A stretch of 64,000 nt of DNA from Planctomycetaceae bacterium. GTDB taxonomy: Bacteria > Planctomycetota > Planctomycetia > Pirellulales > Thermoguttaceae. Shown in pieces: positions 8,846-17,954 of the stretch. Within the stretch, counting starts at the first letter, position 1, and each line of letters begins with the position of its first letter. Under the pieces are notes generated by a model. It did no database searches. It worked only from the letters and a program-made list of their open reading frames with translations, and had not been told where the DNA came from. The position numbers were made by a program, and so were the translations under genes. The stretch is from NCBI GenBank assembly GCA_012719125.1, contig JAAYAY010000302.1, forward strand, positions 16,309-80,308, given 5' to 3'.

Positions 8846-10885
8846 CTATTCCTCCAACTCCTTCCATCCCGCCGCCATCACCAGCGAAATCCGCTCCACG
8901 TCATACACGCAACCGCCCCAGGTCCCGCCCCCGGCAAGTTGAAGCTGGGCCCAGAGCTGTGTCTCCGGCGGCAGGAGCGGGTCGGGCGAAAGATCGTCGC
9001 GAGGCGGGCGATTCGCCAGCACCGCGGCGCCCTGCTCGGGCGTATATTCGCCCTGGCCGTCGCCAATGAAATCGACTGAGCCCTCCAACTTGACCGGATC
9101 GACGATGATCCGAATCCGATCGCCGTCGCGGACCTTCCCAACTGGTCCGCCGGCGAGCGCCTCGGGCCCCACCATGCCGATACATGCGCCCGTGCTGACC
9201 CCGGAGAACCGGGCGTCGGTCACCAAGGCGACCTCGTGGCCGAAAGAAAGGTACTTCAGCGCCGATGTGACTTGGTAGGTCTCCTCCATGCCCGTGCCCA
9301 TCGGACCGCGGCAGATCAGAACGATCACGTCGCCCGGCTGGATGGGCCGGTTGGTCGTCCCCTTGACGGCCGCAACCGCATCTGCCTCGCGGACGAAAAC
9401 CCGTGCCGGACCGGTCTTGCGATAGATGCCGTCGGCATCCAGGACCTTGGGATCGATGGCCGTGCTCTTGATCACCGACCCTTCCGGCGCCAGGTTGCCT
9501 TGCGGAAAACAGGTCGTGCTCGTGACGCCCAGTTTCCTGGCCCGGGCAGGCGACATGATCACGTCGTCCGGATCGACCCCGTCGCAGTCGACGAGCCTTT
9601 GCCGGAGTCTCTCTCGGCGAGACGATTTCTCCCACCACTCCAGCACCTCGCCGAGCGTCAGGCCCGATACAGTCAATACGTCGAGCTTGAGCAAGTCCAA
9701 CTCGCGCAGGTGGAGCATGACTTCGGGCACGGCGCCGGCCAGGTAGGCACGCAGCGTCGGATGGTTGACCGGCCCGTTCGGCAGCACGTCGACCAGTCGC
9801 GGCACGGCCCGGTTGATCTGGGTCCATTCTTCAATCGTCGGCCGCATCAATCCGGCCGAGTGGGCGATCGCCGGAATGTGCAGAAGCAGGTTCGTCGATC
9901 CGCCGAAGGCCGCGTGGACGACCATCGCGTTGTGGACGGCGTCCTGGGTCACGATCTGCTCCGTCGTGATCCCCCGCTCGGCGAGCGTCATCAGAGCCTT
10001 GGCACTCCGCCGGGCCATGTCGAGCCAGATTGGCTGACCGCTGGGAGCCAGGGCCGAATGGGGAAGCGCCAGTCCTAGCGCCTCGCCGACAACCTGCGAA
10101 CTGGCGGCCGTCCCAAAGAAATGGCAACCGCCGCCGGCCGACGCGCAAACCTGGCATCCCCGTCGCCGTGCGTCCGCCAGGCTCAACTCGCCCCGTGCGA
10201 ACCGGGCCCCGATCGACTGGATCTTGCCCGTGTCTTCTCCTTCCGTGGGCGGCAACGTCACCCCGCCCGGTACCAGCACGCACGGCAATTGCCGGAAACT
10301 GCCCAGGGCCATCATCATGGCCGGCAGCCCCTTGTCGCACGTGGCCACACCCAAAATGCCCTTGGCGGTCGGAATCGATCGCGCCTGCCGCCGCATCACG
10401 ATGGCCGCGTCGTTGCGATAGGCCAGACTGTCGAACATCCCGGGTGTTCCCTGGGTCCGGCCGTCGCACGGATCGGAGCAGTACGCGGCATAAGGAACGG
10501 CGCCCGCCTTCTTGAACTCCTCCGCGGCCGCAGCCAGGGCAAGCCCCAATTCGAAGTTGCCCGTGTGGTGGCCCAGCGCAATCGGCTTCCCGTCGTGGCC
10601 CCGGATCCCGCCCATCGTGCTCAGCATGACAAACTGTGGACCGGCCAAGGCGGCAGGCTCCCAGCCCATCCCCGCATCTTCGGTCATGCCAAACGCGTCC
10701 CCGCTGGGCCGGTGACTGAGCATCTCGGCTGTGAGCGGAACCTCGCCCTCCGGCCCGGGACCGTAAGTTGCCACCTCCAGGATCGATTCATCCGGGGATT
10801 CCAGTAATTCGTCAGTGGAGAAGTCTCTTGAACGAGTAGATGAGTGCACGGAAGGACCTGAATTTGGATAACGGTGATCTGACAA
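8846..10885 (-). CDS. yjhG: YjhG/YagF-type sugar-acid dehydratase (D-xylonate dehydratase-like)
   Basis: Up to 679 residues of the IlvD/Edd superfamily. It matches the longer YjhG/YagF branch (about 650 residues) rather than Ilv[20 protein letters not shown] near the N-terminus, [32 protein letters not shown] and [14 protein letters not shown], which supply the Fe-S cluster cysteines, and [18 protein letters not shown] plus [14 protein letters not shown] near the C-terminus. Such enzymes remove water from sugar acids such as D-xylonate to give 2-keto-3-deoxy acids. The start is uncertain: TTG 10885 gives the longest product and GTG 10849 is an alternative; both precede the conserved region. 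The gene ends 5 bp before the methyltransferase. Substrate is inferred from the family. Confidence 0.85.
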   Translation of the reverse strand: MSDHRYPNSGPSVHSSTRSRDFSTDELLESPDESILEVATYGPGPEGEVPLTAEMLSHRPSGDAFGMTEDAGMGWEPAALAGPQFVMLSTMGGIRGHDGKPIALGHHTGNFELGLALAAAAEEFKKAGAVPYAAYCSDPCDGRTQGTPGMFDSLAYRNDAAIVMRRQARSIPTAKGILGVATCDKGLPAMMMALGSFRQLPCVLVPGGVTLPPTEGEDTGKIQSIGARFARGELSLADARRRGCQVCASAGGGCHFFGTAASSQVVGEALGLALPHSALAPSGQPIWLDMARRSAKALMTLAERGITTEQIVTQDAVHNAMVVHAAFGGSTNLLLHIPAIAHSAGLMRPTIEEWTQINRAVPRLVDVLPNGPVNHPTLRAYLAGAVPEVMLHLRELDLLKLDVLTVSGLTLGEVLEWWEKSSRRERLRQRLVDCDGVDPDDVIMSPARARKLGVTSTTCFPQGNLAPEGSVIKSTAIDPKVLDADGIYRKTGPARVFVREADAVAAVKGTTNRPIQPGDVIVLICRGPMGTGMEETYQVTSALKYLSFGHEVALVTDARFSGVSTGACIGMVGPEALAGGPVGKVRDGDRIRIIVDPVKLEGSVDFIGDGQGEYTPEQGAAVLANRPPRDDLSPDPLLPPETQLWAQLQLAGGGTWGGCVYDVERISLVMAAGWKELEE

Positions 10886-11063
10886 CTCGGCGATTCACGC
10901 AGACACGGACCAGCCAGCCCGACTCGAAGCTTAGTAAGTCCGACATTCCCTGACAAGCACCGCTGAAACTGACCAGATCCCATCGCGGTGTTGTCAAACT
11001 CGGTAACTCGTTCGTAGGATAGAGACCTGCGCTATCCGCCTTGAAGCTCCCGGAAGTTAACCC

Positions 11064-11816
11064 TTGACCGAGTCCGACACCTCCAAGAACGAAGAACCGT
11101 CCGCCCGGGCCTTCGCCACCACGCGCTGGTCGCAGGTCCTGGCCGCGGGTGCAGGCGACGTGAACCTTTCGCGGGAAGCCCTGGCCGAGTTGTGTCGGAC
11201 CTACTGGTATCCGCTCTACGCTTTCGCCCGGCGCAAGGGTCATTCTTCCCAAGATGCCGAGGATCTGTGCCAGGAGTTCTTCCTCCGACTCCTGGAGCAC
11301 GATTGGCTTGCCCGGGCCGATCGCAGCAGGGGACGATTTCGGACCTTCCTGCTCACCATGCTGACGCGTTTCATGGCAAACGAGTGGGACAAGGCCTCGC
11401 GGCAGAAACGGGGCGGCCATCTGCGGCGGCTACCGCTGGCAATTGACGACGCCGAAAGGCGCTTCTCCCGAGAACCGATCGACTCGGGTACCCCGGAGCA
11501 GCAGTTTGAGCGGCAGTGGGCCCTCACCGTACTCGATCGCGTGCTCGACCGGCTCCAAGCCGACTATGCCCAGCGCGATCAGGCCACCCTCTTCGAGGCT
11601 CTCAAACCCAGCCTGGTCGGCAGCCGCGAAGTGCAGCCCTACCAGCGCCTGGCGGCCGATCTGGGAATGACCGAGGGAAGCGTGAAGGTGGCCGTTCACC
11701 GCCTCCGGCAGCGCTATCGCCAGCAGCTCCTCGACGAAATCTCCCAGACGGTCACTTCTCCCGAAGAAGCGGAATCGGAGCTGCGCCACCTGTTCCGCGT
11801 TCTGGCCCGGGCGTGA
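11064..11816 (+). CDS. ECF-family RNA polymerase sigma factor (planctomycete type)
   Basis: 250 residues, TTG start preceded by a CGGAAG sequence. Region 2 is clear (TYWYPLYAFARRKGHSSQDAEDLCQEFFLRLL) with the DAED core-binding motif, followed by RGRFRTFLLTMLTRFMANEWDK. Region 4 carries the helix-turn-helix (YQRLAADLGMTEGSVKVAVHRLRQRYR). The long linker between regions 2 and 4 (~70 residues) and the ~30-residue C-terminal extension fit the ECF groups that in planctomycetes are encoded next to serine/threonine kinases. The kinase gene starts 67 bp downstream on the same strand, so the two probably form one signalling unit in which the kinase regulates the sigma factor. No anti-sigma gene is nearby. 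Confidence 0.9.
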   Translation: MTESDTSKNEEPSARAFATTRWSQVLAAGAGDVNLSREALAELCRTYWYPLYAFARRKGHSSQDAEDLCQEFFLRLLEHDWLARADRSRGRFRTFLLTMLTRFMANEWDKASRQKRGGHLRRLPLAIDDAERRFSREPIDSGTPEQQFERQWALTVLDRVLDRLQADYAQRDQATLFEALKPSLVGSREVQPYQRLAADLGMTEGSVKVAVHRLRQRYRQQLLDEISQTVTSPEEAESELRHLFRVLARA

Positions 11817-11883
11817 AACTTCTCTCCCAGACTGTGTAACCTTCGCTCCTGAATGCTTAAAACAGTGAGTGGAGAACCAGAGT

Positions 11884-14691
11884 ATGCCGTCAGAAGAGAT
11901 CTGCCCCGTCTGTAAACGCCCCCTCCCAGCCGACGCCCCGGGTGGCCTCTGCCCTGAGTGCCTCATGCGAGGGGGTCTGGGAACTCAGGCCGAGATCGAT
12001 CCGGCCACGACCGCCGAGGACGCCGGGCGGCGAAATCCACATTTCGACCCACCGGCAGTCGAGCAAATCGCCAGCGTATTCCCACAGTTGGAAGTTCTGG
12101 AATTTGTCGGCCAGGGCGGCATGGGGGCCGTCTACAAGGCCCGGCAGACCCAGCTCGATCGCGTGGTGGCCCTGAAGATCCTCCCCCCGGCCATCGGTGA
12201 CGATCCGGCCTTCGCCGAACGCTTCGCCCGGGAAGCCAAAGCCATGGCCAGACTGAACCATCCGGGCATTGTGACCATTCACGACTTCGGCCAGGCCAGC
12301 GGGCTGTTTTACTTCGTCATGGAATTCATCGACGGCGCGAACCTGGGCGACCTGCTGCGAAACCGGCATGTCTCCCCCCGCGAGGCCCTGCAAATCGTGC
12401 CCCAGATCTGCGACGCACTCCAATATGCCCACGATCAAGGCATCGTCCATCGCGACATCAAGCCCGAGAACATTCTGCTCGATCGCCAGGGACGGGTGAA
12501 GGTGGCCGACTTCGGCTTGGCCAAACTGATGGGGACTGCGGAGGAAGCAACCGGCAAGCCGGGTGTTCGCTCGGCTCCGTCGCCCCTCACCGAGGCCGAG
12601 AAGGTGATGGGAACGCCGCAGTACATGGCCCCGGAGCAGCGGGAGCACCCGCTGGAGGTTGACCACCGGGCCGACATCTACTCGCTGGGGGTCGTGCTCT
12701 ATCAGCTCTTGACCGGAAAACTGCCCGAAAAGCCAATCGAACCCCCGTCTCGGCGCGTGCAAGTCGACGTCCGCTTGGACCAAATCGTCCTTCGGGCATT
12801 GGAGGAAGACCCCGAACGACGCTATCAGAGCGTCAGTGCATTGAAGTCCCGGGTGGAGACGATCGCGGCCACACCGCGCCTGGATCAGAAGAGGCTGCAG
12901 ACTGACGAAACGCGTTCTGTGACGGATTTCGATCGCGTACCCTGGCAGATCTGGATTGTGGTCATCTTTCTGGCCATTGAGGGGGTGTTCGGCAATCTCC
13001 CGATGGTCCTTTATGAGCCCATGGCTGCCACCTGGTTTGCGGCCAAATGCCTGTTTGTGACCGGTCTGGTGCGACGGTGGCGGTGGGTCTTCGTCATGTT
13101 TCTTCTGGAAGCCGTCCTGCACGTATTCGGATTTCTCATTATTTCGCCGTTCGTGTCTGTGCTGAATCTGGTGCTGGTCGCGCTGGCGTTATCGGCCGGA
13201 AAATTCTATTTCCCGGTCCTCGCACCCGACCGCCTTCGACGTGAGAACGCCGTCCCCGGCGTAGTGAAACCGGTCCTGATCGGACTGACCGTCTTCATCC
13301 TGTGGACCTTGGCGTCGTTTCCCATGCGTTCGGCACTGCGTCCCCTTTCGGAGTGGCTTTCGTCGGAGGCGGAAACGCCTTCCACTCCGCCGCCCCACCT
13401 CACACCCCGGAAAGTGAAACGCTCGCTGTCTCTGTCTCGAATGCCCTCTGCGGAACTGACGCTGGCCAATGCCTCCATGGAAGAAGGCGACAACGCACCG
13501 AACGGTTGGCAGCAGGGCGCGGCGATTCCCGGCGTCGAATACCTCTGGGACCGCGCCGCCGGCCACAACAGCCAATCCAGCCTCTGCCTGGTCAAGACGG
13601 AAGACCGATACTTCCCGATCGCCCAGTGGCTCCAAACGGTGCCGCGGGAAGGCGAATATCCCGTGCTCCAGGTCAGCACGTACGTCAGGGCAGAAGAAGC
13701 AACGAAGGCGGTTGTCGATGTGATCTTCCTGGATAACAACGGTGAATGGATCTCCCACGAGTGGCTATCGTACATCGGCGCCGAGGGCCCCAATGACCAG
13801 CCGGTTACGCACGACTGGAAGGAGTACTCAGGCCAAGTCGCGATCCCGGACGGCACCCGCGGCATCCAACTCGCCCTGCAAATCTACGGCCCCGGCAAAG
13901 TCTGGTTCGACGACGTCCGGGCGTGGTTCCTTGACGATGCGACCATCGAGGGGAAGGCGAGCGCCGTTGCCTCGGAACCGTTTGCCTTGGCCGACGTCGC
14001 CGACATTCCGTCTCAGGATCTGACGGTTGCCGGCAAGACCCAGATGCGCTATTTCCTCATCGGGCCGCGAGAGAACGTCGTCGCGCCAGAGAACGGTTTC
14101 AAGCTCCTGGTGGTGCTGCCCGGCGGAGACGGCAGCGCCGACTTCAACCCGTTCATACGGCGGATCTTCAAGAATGCCCTCCGCGACGACTATCTGGTTG
14201 CCCAGCCCGTGGCACTGAAGTGGCGACCGAGCCAGCAGATCACCTGGCCCACGCGAGTCCACCCCGTAGAAGGCCAGCAGTTCGCCACTGAGGATTTCGT
14301 CGAAGCAGTGATTGGCGACGTGAGGAGCCGGCACAAGCTGGACGACCGCCACGTGTTCACGCTCTCATGGTCGTCGGGCGGCCCCGCTGCGTATGCCATC
14401 TCGTTGGCCGACAAGACGCCGGTCACCGGTTCCTACGTGGCCATGTCGGTCTTCAAGCCAAACGATCTGCCGCCGCTGGCCAACGCCGAGAGCCGCTGCT
14501 ACTACATCGAGCATTCGCCCGACGACCGGTTATGCCCGTTTCGAATGGCCGAAGACGCGGAGCGGCTCCTCAAGGAGAACGGCGCCGCCGTGAAATTCAA
14601 CACCTACGACGGCGGCCACGGCTGGCGAGGGGACGTCTACGGGCGAATTCGTGGCGGGATCCAGTGGCTGGAGGGAGCGGTGGGGAAATAG
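11884..14691 (+). CDS. Serine/threonine protein kinase fused to membrane, lectin-like and alpha/beta-hydrolase domains
   Basis: About 935 residues. Order: a small zinc-ribbon-like N-terminus (CPVCKRPLP...CPECL); a complete Hanks-type kinase (glycine loop VGQGGMGAVYKA, VALKIL lysine, HRDIKPENILL, DFGLAK, MAPEQ, ~residues 75-340); about four membrane segments (~360-495); a jelly-roll carbohydrate-binding-like region (~540-695, opening LTLANASMEEGDNAPNGW); and a C-terminal hydrolase fold with nucleophile motif SWSSGGPAAY, acid SPDDRLCP and histidine GGHGW, as in PlpE/dienelactone-hydrolase-like esterases. ATG 11884 is preferred to GTG 11869 because a GGAG precedes it. Kinase and zinc ribbon would be cytoplasmic and the hydrolase probably extracytoplasmic. 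The preceding ECF gene is the likely target or partner. Confidence 0.85.
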   Translation: MPSEEICPVCKRPLPADAPGGLCPECLMRGGLGTQAEIDPATTAEDAGRRNPHFDPPAVEQIASVFPQLEVLEFVGQGGMGAVYKARQTQLDRVVALKILPPAIGDDPAFAERFAREAKAMARLNHPGIVTIHDFGQASGLFYFVMEFIDGANLGDLLRNRHVSPREALQIVPQICDALQYAHDQGIVHRDIKPENILLDRQGRVKVADFGLAKLMGTAEEATGKPGVRSAPSPLTEAEKVMGTPQYMAPEQREHPLEVDHRADIYSLGVVLYQLLTGKLPEKPIEPPSRRVQVDVRLDQIVLRALEEDPERRYQSVSALKSRVETIAATPRLDQKRLQTDETRSVTDFDRVPWQIWIVVIFLAIEGVFGNLPMVLYEPMAATWFAAKCLFVTGLVRRWRWVFVMFLLEAVLHVFGFLIISPFVSVLNLVLVALALSAGKFYFPVLAPDRLRRENAVPGVVKPVLIGLTVFILWTLASFPMRSALRPLSEWLSSEAETPSTPPPHLTPRKVKRSLSLSRMPSAELTLANASMEEGDNAPNGWQQGAAIPGVEYLWDRAAGHNSQSSLCLVKTEDRYFPIAQWLQTVPREGEYPVLQVSTYVRAEEATKAVVDVIFLDNNGEWISHEWLSYIGAEGPNDQPVTHDWKEYSGQVAIPDGTRGIQLALQIYGPGKVWFDDVRAWFLDDATIEGKASAVASEPFALADVADIPSQDLTVAGKTQMRYFLIGPRENVVAPENGFKLLVVLPGGDGSADFNPFIRRIFKNALRDDYLVAQPVALKWRPSQQITWPTRVHPVEGQQFATEDFVEAVIGDVRSRHKLDDRHVFTLSWSSGGPAAYAISLADKTPVTGSYVAMSVFKPNDLPPLANAESRCYYIEHSPDDRLCPFRMAEDAERLLKENGAAVKFNTYDGGHGWRGDVYGRIRGGIQWLEGAVGK

Positions 14692-15304
14692 GTGGCGTGC
14701 ATCAATGACGCTTGCGTAGTCATTGAACGAAGGGCTACAACGGAGGCCCCGCCTGCCGGAACACCACCTCAAAGCCGCCAGCGGAACTCGCTGCGGACAA
14801 GTTGCCCGGCAAAGTGATCGTCGGTGAGCGCGAACGCAGTGCCCGCGCCGAAATCGATCTTGTCGCACGCCGACCAGCAGGAACACCTCTATCCGAGTAC
14901 GGACGCGCCGGTCAGCAGCTACTATGGCCAACCGACTCAGGTTGTGCAGCAGCCGGACTGGGCCAATCCCCACCCTCGGCGATAGCCACGCTCTCTCCTT
15001 CCGGCGCCGGCACACCGAAGTGTCCCGGAGCGGCGATCTTCTCGGGAAAGAGGGCTGAAGCAGTGATGGAAGTCGGTGCCGGCACGACGACCGACTCTGT
15101 GGTCCGGTGTGCCATTTGCCGAAGAACATAGATCGTCGACGCGAAGTGAAGTCTCGTACGCAAGTGGTTCTCTCCGTTTCCTGCCCACACACAATCACGA
15201 TCGATCGGCAGATACCACGTAAAGCCCGAACTGCATCGTGGTTGTCTGCCTGCCTCTCTTTCTGAATCGGCACCCGCGCGCGAATTTCTGACAATCAGGC
15301 AATT
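14692..15304. other. Gene-poor stretch with a possible 3' gene remnant
   Basis: No convincing complete gene. On the plus strand, 14824-14985 can be read as 53 codons starting with GTG; the end (SSYYGQPTQVVQQPDWANP, stop at 14983-14985) has biased, protein-like composition and could be the C-terminal scrap of a surface or secreted protein. There is no good ribosome binding site. The remaining bases contain only short random frames on both strands. Confidence 0.3.
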
Positions 15305-15513
15305 CGTGCCGCCTGGCGCGACCTTGTCGATTCTGCCAACCGCAACGGATGGTCTCCAACTCCCCGCTCACGATCGCCTTGATCGATTGCGATTCCTTCA
15401 AGGACGTGAACGACACCCTGGGCCACATGGAAGGCAACGAGCTGCTGACCCGCGTTCGCGACTTAAGTACCCCGGAGGCGCTTCCATTTGCAGCCGCTCT
15501 TCCCCCCCGGTAG
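15305..15513 (+). pseudogene. GGDEF (diguanylate cyclase) domain fragment, frameshifted
   Basis: Bases 15305-15352 read AAWRDLVDSANRNGWSP; after a frame change around 15352-15361 the next frame reads LTIALIDCDSFKDVNDTLGH followed by MEGNELL up to ~15463. This is the diagnostic start of a GGDEF domain (the metal-binding Asp in IDCD and FKxVND...GH...G). The catalytic GGDEF loop and everything downstream are absent and the frame stops at 15513. It is a relic of a c-di-GMP synthase gene and cannot be functional. The next gene begins 60 bp later. Confidence 0.6.
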
Positions 15514-15572
15514 AATCACCGACGTTGTCGGTCTGAATCAACTCGGCATCGATTTCAAATGGGGGATACACC

Positions 15573-17018
15573 ATGTGCACTCATTGCACGCGGCGGCAGT
15601 TTCTCGGGGTGACGGGCGTGGGGGGAATGGCACTGGCAACAGCTCACTTGGCCGTGGCGGGCGACGCCCCGGCTCCGCCACGCGATTCCAAGGTGCGGGT
15701 TTGTGTGGTGATCGCAGGCAAGCCGGAGGGAAGAAGCTGGGGCCTGTCGGAAGAAGACCTCACACCGATCAAGAAGCGTCTGGCAGAGGCCGAAAAGAAC
15801 CTGGGCAACGTCGAGTTCGTCCTCGGCCAGGCAAACACCACCGAACAAACGGCCAAGCTGCTCGAACAGGCGGGGCCGGAAGCGCCCGTGCTGGCCGTGA
15901 GTGCCGACATCTTCGGCCTCAGCCGAGCCGTTGCGCCCGTCGCCTTCGAACAGAAACGGCCGGTCGCCGTGTTTCACCTGCCCGTCATCGGCGGCCACGA
16001 CTGGTGCCTGGTGAATCCCTGGCGTGCCCAGGGACACCGCATCACCCTCTTCAATAGCACCGACTACGGCGAACTCCAGCGGGCCGCCGCGCTCCTGCGA
16101 GTGGTTCCGCTCCTGCGTCAGAGCCGGGTCCTGGCCTCGCCACCCTTCAAGGGCACGCCCGAATCGTTCAGCCCCGAAAAGGTCAAGGAGCGATTGGGGG
16201 TGGAAATGATGGCGATCCCCGACGGCCGTTACGACGAAGTGCTCGACGGCGTCGACGAAGCCGCGGCCGAGGCCGAAGCAAAAGAATGGCTCGACCAGGC
16301 GGAACGAATCGTCGAACCGGCTCGCGAGGACGTCCTCAAGGCCGCCCGGGCCAGCCTCACGCTGGAGAAGCTGATTGCCGAGAACGGCTGCCACGGGCTG
16401 TGCGTGGGAACCTGCATGCGCTGGCTTCCGCGAGGCTTCCCCTGCCTCGGCTTCTCCCGCCTCAACGATCGCGGGATCCCCGCCGCCTGCGACGGCGACA
16501 TGGACTGCCTGCTGACGATGTTGACGATGCAGCACGCCCTGAATCGGGCCGGATTCCTGGGCAACGCGGCCGGCGTCGATACGGCGAAAAACGCCTTCCA
16601 CCTCTCACACTGCTCGGCCCCCTTGCGAATGGAAGGCCCCGAGAGCCCCAGGGCACCCTACCTGCTGCGGCGTCATGCCGAGGTCCGCGGCGGGGCGGTG
16701 ACCGAAGTGCACTACCGCATCGGCCAGGAGGTCACCATCACCAAAATGGTCCACCTCGACACGCTCCTCGTCTTCCGCGGCAAGATCGTGGCGGTGCCTC
16801 GCGTTCCGAACGGAGAAGAACGCGGCTGTAGAACGGAGATCGTCGTCGAGGTGAGCGACGCCGACAAATTGCTGGCCAACTGGGGCGGCGGCGCCCTCGG
16901 CGACAGCGCCACGGACTACTACGCCTCCCTGCACCGCGTGGCCTACTACGGCGATCATACCAGCACCATCCGCCACTTAGGCGACTTGCTGGGCCTGAAG
17001 GTTGTGGCCGAAGTCTGA
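15573..17018 (+). CDS. Tat-exported L-fucose-isomerase-like protein
   Basis: 481 residues. The N-terminus has a twin-arginine signal (TRRQFLGVTGVGGMALATAHLAVAG), so it is probably exported folded. The body resembles the L-fucose/L-arabinose isomerase fold: VRVCVVIAGKPEGRSWG, PVAVFHLPVIGGHDWCLVNP, and a C-terminal part with FSRLNDRGIPAACDGDMDC and HLSHCSAPLRM. In cytosolic isomerases an acidic pair plus a late histidine bind the metal; the equivalent acidic residues are plausibly in EGDMDC-like positions here, but I cannot align them fully. GGGGG precedes the ATG at good spacing. It stands alone, followed by tandem repeats. An exported member is unusual; a substrate-binding rather than catalytic role is possible. 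Confidence 0.7.
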   Translation: MCTHCTRRQFLGVTGVGGMALATAHLAVAGDAPAPPRDSKVRVCVVIAGKPEGRSWGLSEEDLTPIKKRLAEAEKNLGNVEFVLGQANTTEQTAKLLEQAGPEAPVLAVSADIFGLSRAVAPVAFEQKRPVAVFHLPVIGGHDWCLVNPWRAQGHRITLFNSTDYGELQRAAALLRVVPLLRQSRVLASPPFKGTPESFSPEKVKERLGVEMMAIPDGRYDEVLDGVDEAAAEAEAKEWLDQAERIVEPAREDVLKAARASLTLEKLIAENGCHGLCVGTCMRWLPRGFPCLGFSRLNDRGIPAACDGDMDCLLTMLTMQHALNRAGFLGNAAGVDTAKNAFHLSHCSAPLRMEGPESPRAPYLLRRHAEVRGGAVTEVHYRIGQEVTITKMVHLDTLLVFRGKIVAVPRVPNGEERGCRTEIVVEVSDADKLLANWGGGALGDSATDYYASLHRVAYYGDHTSTIRHLGDLLGLKVVAEV

Positions 17019-17041
17019 CCCGCCCGCCAACAAAGTAGCAG

Positions 17042-17122
17042 GCACGCTCCGTCGTGCCGTCCGCCAAGGCTCGCTCCGCCGTGCCGTCCGCCAAGGCACG
17101 CTCCGCCGTGCCGTCCGCCAAA
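17042..17122. repeat. 27-bp tandem repeat, three copies
   Basis: Three units at 17042-17068, 17069-17095 and 17096-17122 differ by one or two bases. Each contains the small palindrome GCACGCTCCGCCGTGC (with variants). It follows the isomerase-like gene directly and may be an amplified REP-type palindrome. No reading frame of interest. Confidence 0.7.
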
Positions 17123-17157
17123 GGTAACAAGCAGCCTTCAAGACTCTAACAGCATCC

Positions 17158-17343
17158 ATGAAACAGTCGAGTCAAATCGATCTGATGGGATGCGAATGGA
17201 GGTCGGACGATAGCAGTATCCGGCGACACGGTTGGCCAAGGATGCAGATAGAGACATTCAGCGAGATGCGGAGAGAATTCGAGCAGTTCCTCAAAGCGGA
17301 GAAGGAAAACGAGGCTGCCCCCAGCCAAGACAGGAGTGAATAG
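17158..17343 (+). CDS. Small hypothetical protein (weak)
   Basis: 61 codons. The second half (EMRREFEQFLKAEKENEA) is charged and helical, which is compatible with a real short protein; the first half is not convincing. No clear ribosome binding site at ATG 17158 or at the internal ATG 17242. It ends just ahead of the truncated membrane protein at 17375. Family not recognised. Confidence 0.2.
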   Translation: MKQSSQIDLMGCEWRSDDSSIRRHGWPRMQIETFSEMRREFEQFLKAEKENEAAPSQDRSE

Positions 17344-17374
17344 CCGAGGACGTGAAGCGTCGCCTGCAACCCTC

Positions 17375-17851
17375 ATGACCAATCAACCTCCCACACGCCG
17401 CAAGTGGTTCCAGTTCCGACTGCGGACACTGCTGATTGCCGTTCTGGTGCTCAGTCTGCCGTTGTCGTGGTTTGCTGTGAGGATGGAGAAGGCGAGGAGG
17501 CAGAGGGAGGCAGTGGAAGCTATTGAGCGGTTGGGGTGCGACATGCTCACGGATTCGGGATGGTTTATAACGACTGAAGACGAATCATGGCGACCACCAG
17601 CGACGGAGAGGATTGTCATGGTTGAGGCACGAAGAAGGGTTCAGGGTTCAGGGGCAGGGGTCAGAGGTCAGAGGAAAGGCGGCAGAACTGGGAACGCTGA
17701 TCGACGCTCATCGGCACTAAGGACCGTGGAAGTAATGACTGCCGTGTTGTCGTCTTTCGCTCTGCGAAAGCAACGCCACTATCGCGGAGCGAAAGACGAC
17801 ATTGGCGATGCTGAAGCTGTTGGCAGAGGCAGTGGCTGGCTGATGGATTAG
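17375..17851 (+). pseudogene. Truncated planctomycete membrane protein (N-terminal part only)
   Basis: The first ~75 residues look genuine: a basic N-terminus (RRKWFQFRLRTLLI), one membrane helix (AVLVLSLPLSWFAV), then EKARRQREAVEAIERLG. This module begins many planctomycete proteins of unknown function that usually continue with leucine-rich or other repeats. Here the frame runs from ~17630 into intergenic repeat sequence (a palindrome at 17749-17800 and part of a long direct repeat), so the native C-terminus has been lost. The residues encoded after ~17630 are composition artefacts of the repeats. Confidence 0.45.
17749..17800. repeat. REP-like palindrome, TTTCGC-GCGAAAG family, copy 1
   Basis: Arms 17749-17767 and 17782-17800 are 19-bp inverted copies with one mismatch; the core contains GCGAAAG and TCGCGGAGCGAAAG. 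A related copy sits at 56008-56052 between korB and a CBS gene. This is a dispersed palindromic family. It lies inside a longer direct repeat. Confidence 0.65.
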
Positions 17852-17952
17852 CGGCGATCAGGGGCGATTAGTGTTCTCTTCTTGAACGGTCTGGCTCCCG
17901 TCTCCTGTCTCCTGTCCCCACGGCCTTCACGGCTCTGGAGAGCCATGCTACT
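17838..17952. repeat. Composite direct repeat, left copy
   Basis: Bases 17838-17895 match 20569-20628 with roughly four of five positions identical, and the 29-bp end (17924-17952), built around the palindrome GGCTCTGGAGAGCC, is identical to 18860-18888 and 20648-20676. The two long copies bracket a ~2.6-kb segment with a VanZ-like gene and a prohead protease. No coding content. Confidence 0.65.
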
Positions 17953-17954
17953 GG

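Noticed and set aside
9236..10078. Long plus-strand frame opposite the YjhG-like gene
   Set aside because: Mirror frame of a high-GC gene; His/Arg/Gln-rich and without any motif.
11890..13122. 410-codon minus-strand frame opposite the kinase
   Set aside because: Shadow of the kinase gene; the motifs are all on the plus strand.
17042..17122. Three 27-bp repeats as a CRISPR array
   Set aside because: The units are head to tail without spacers, so they are a tandem repeat.
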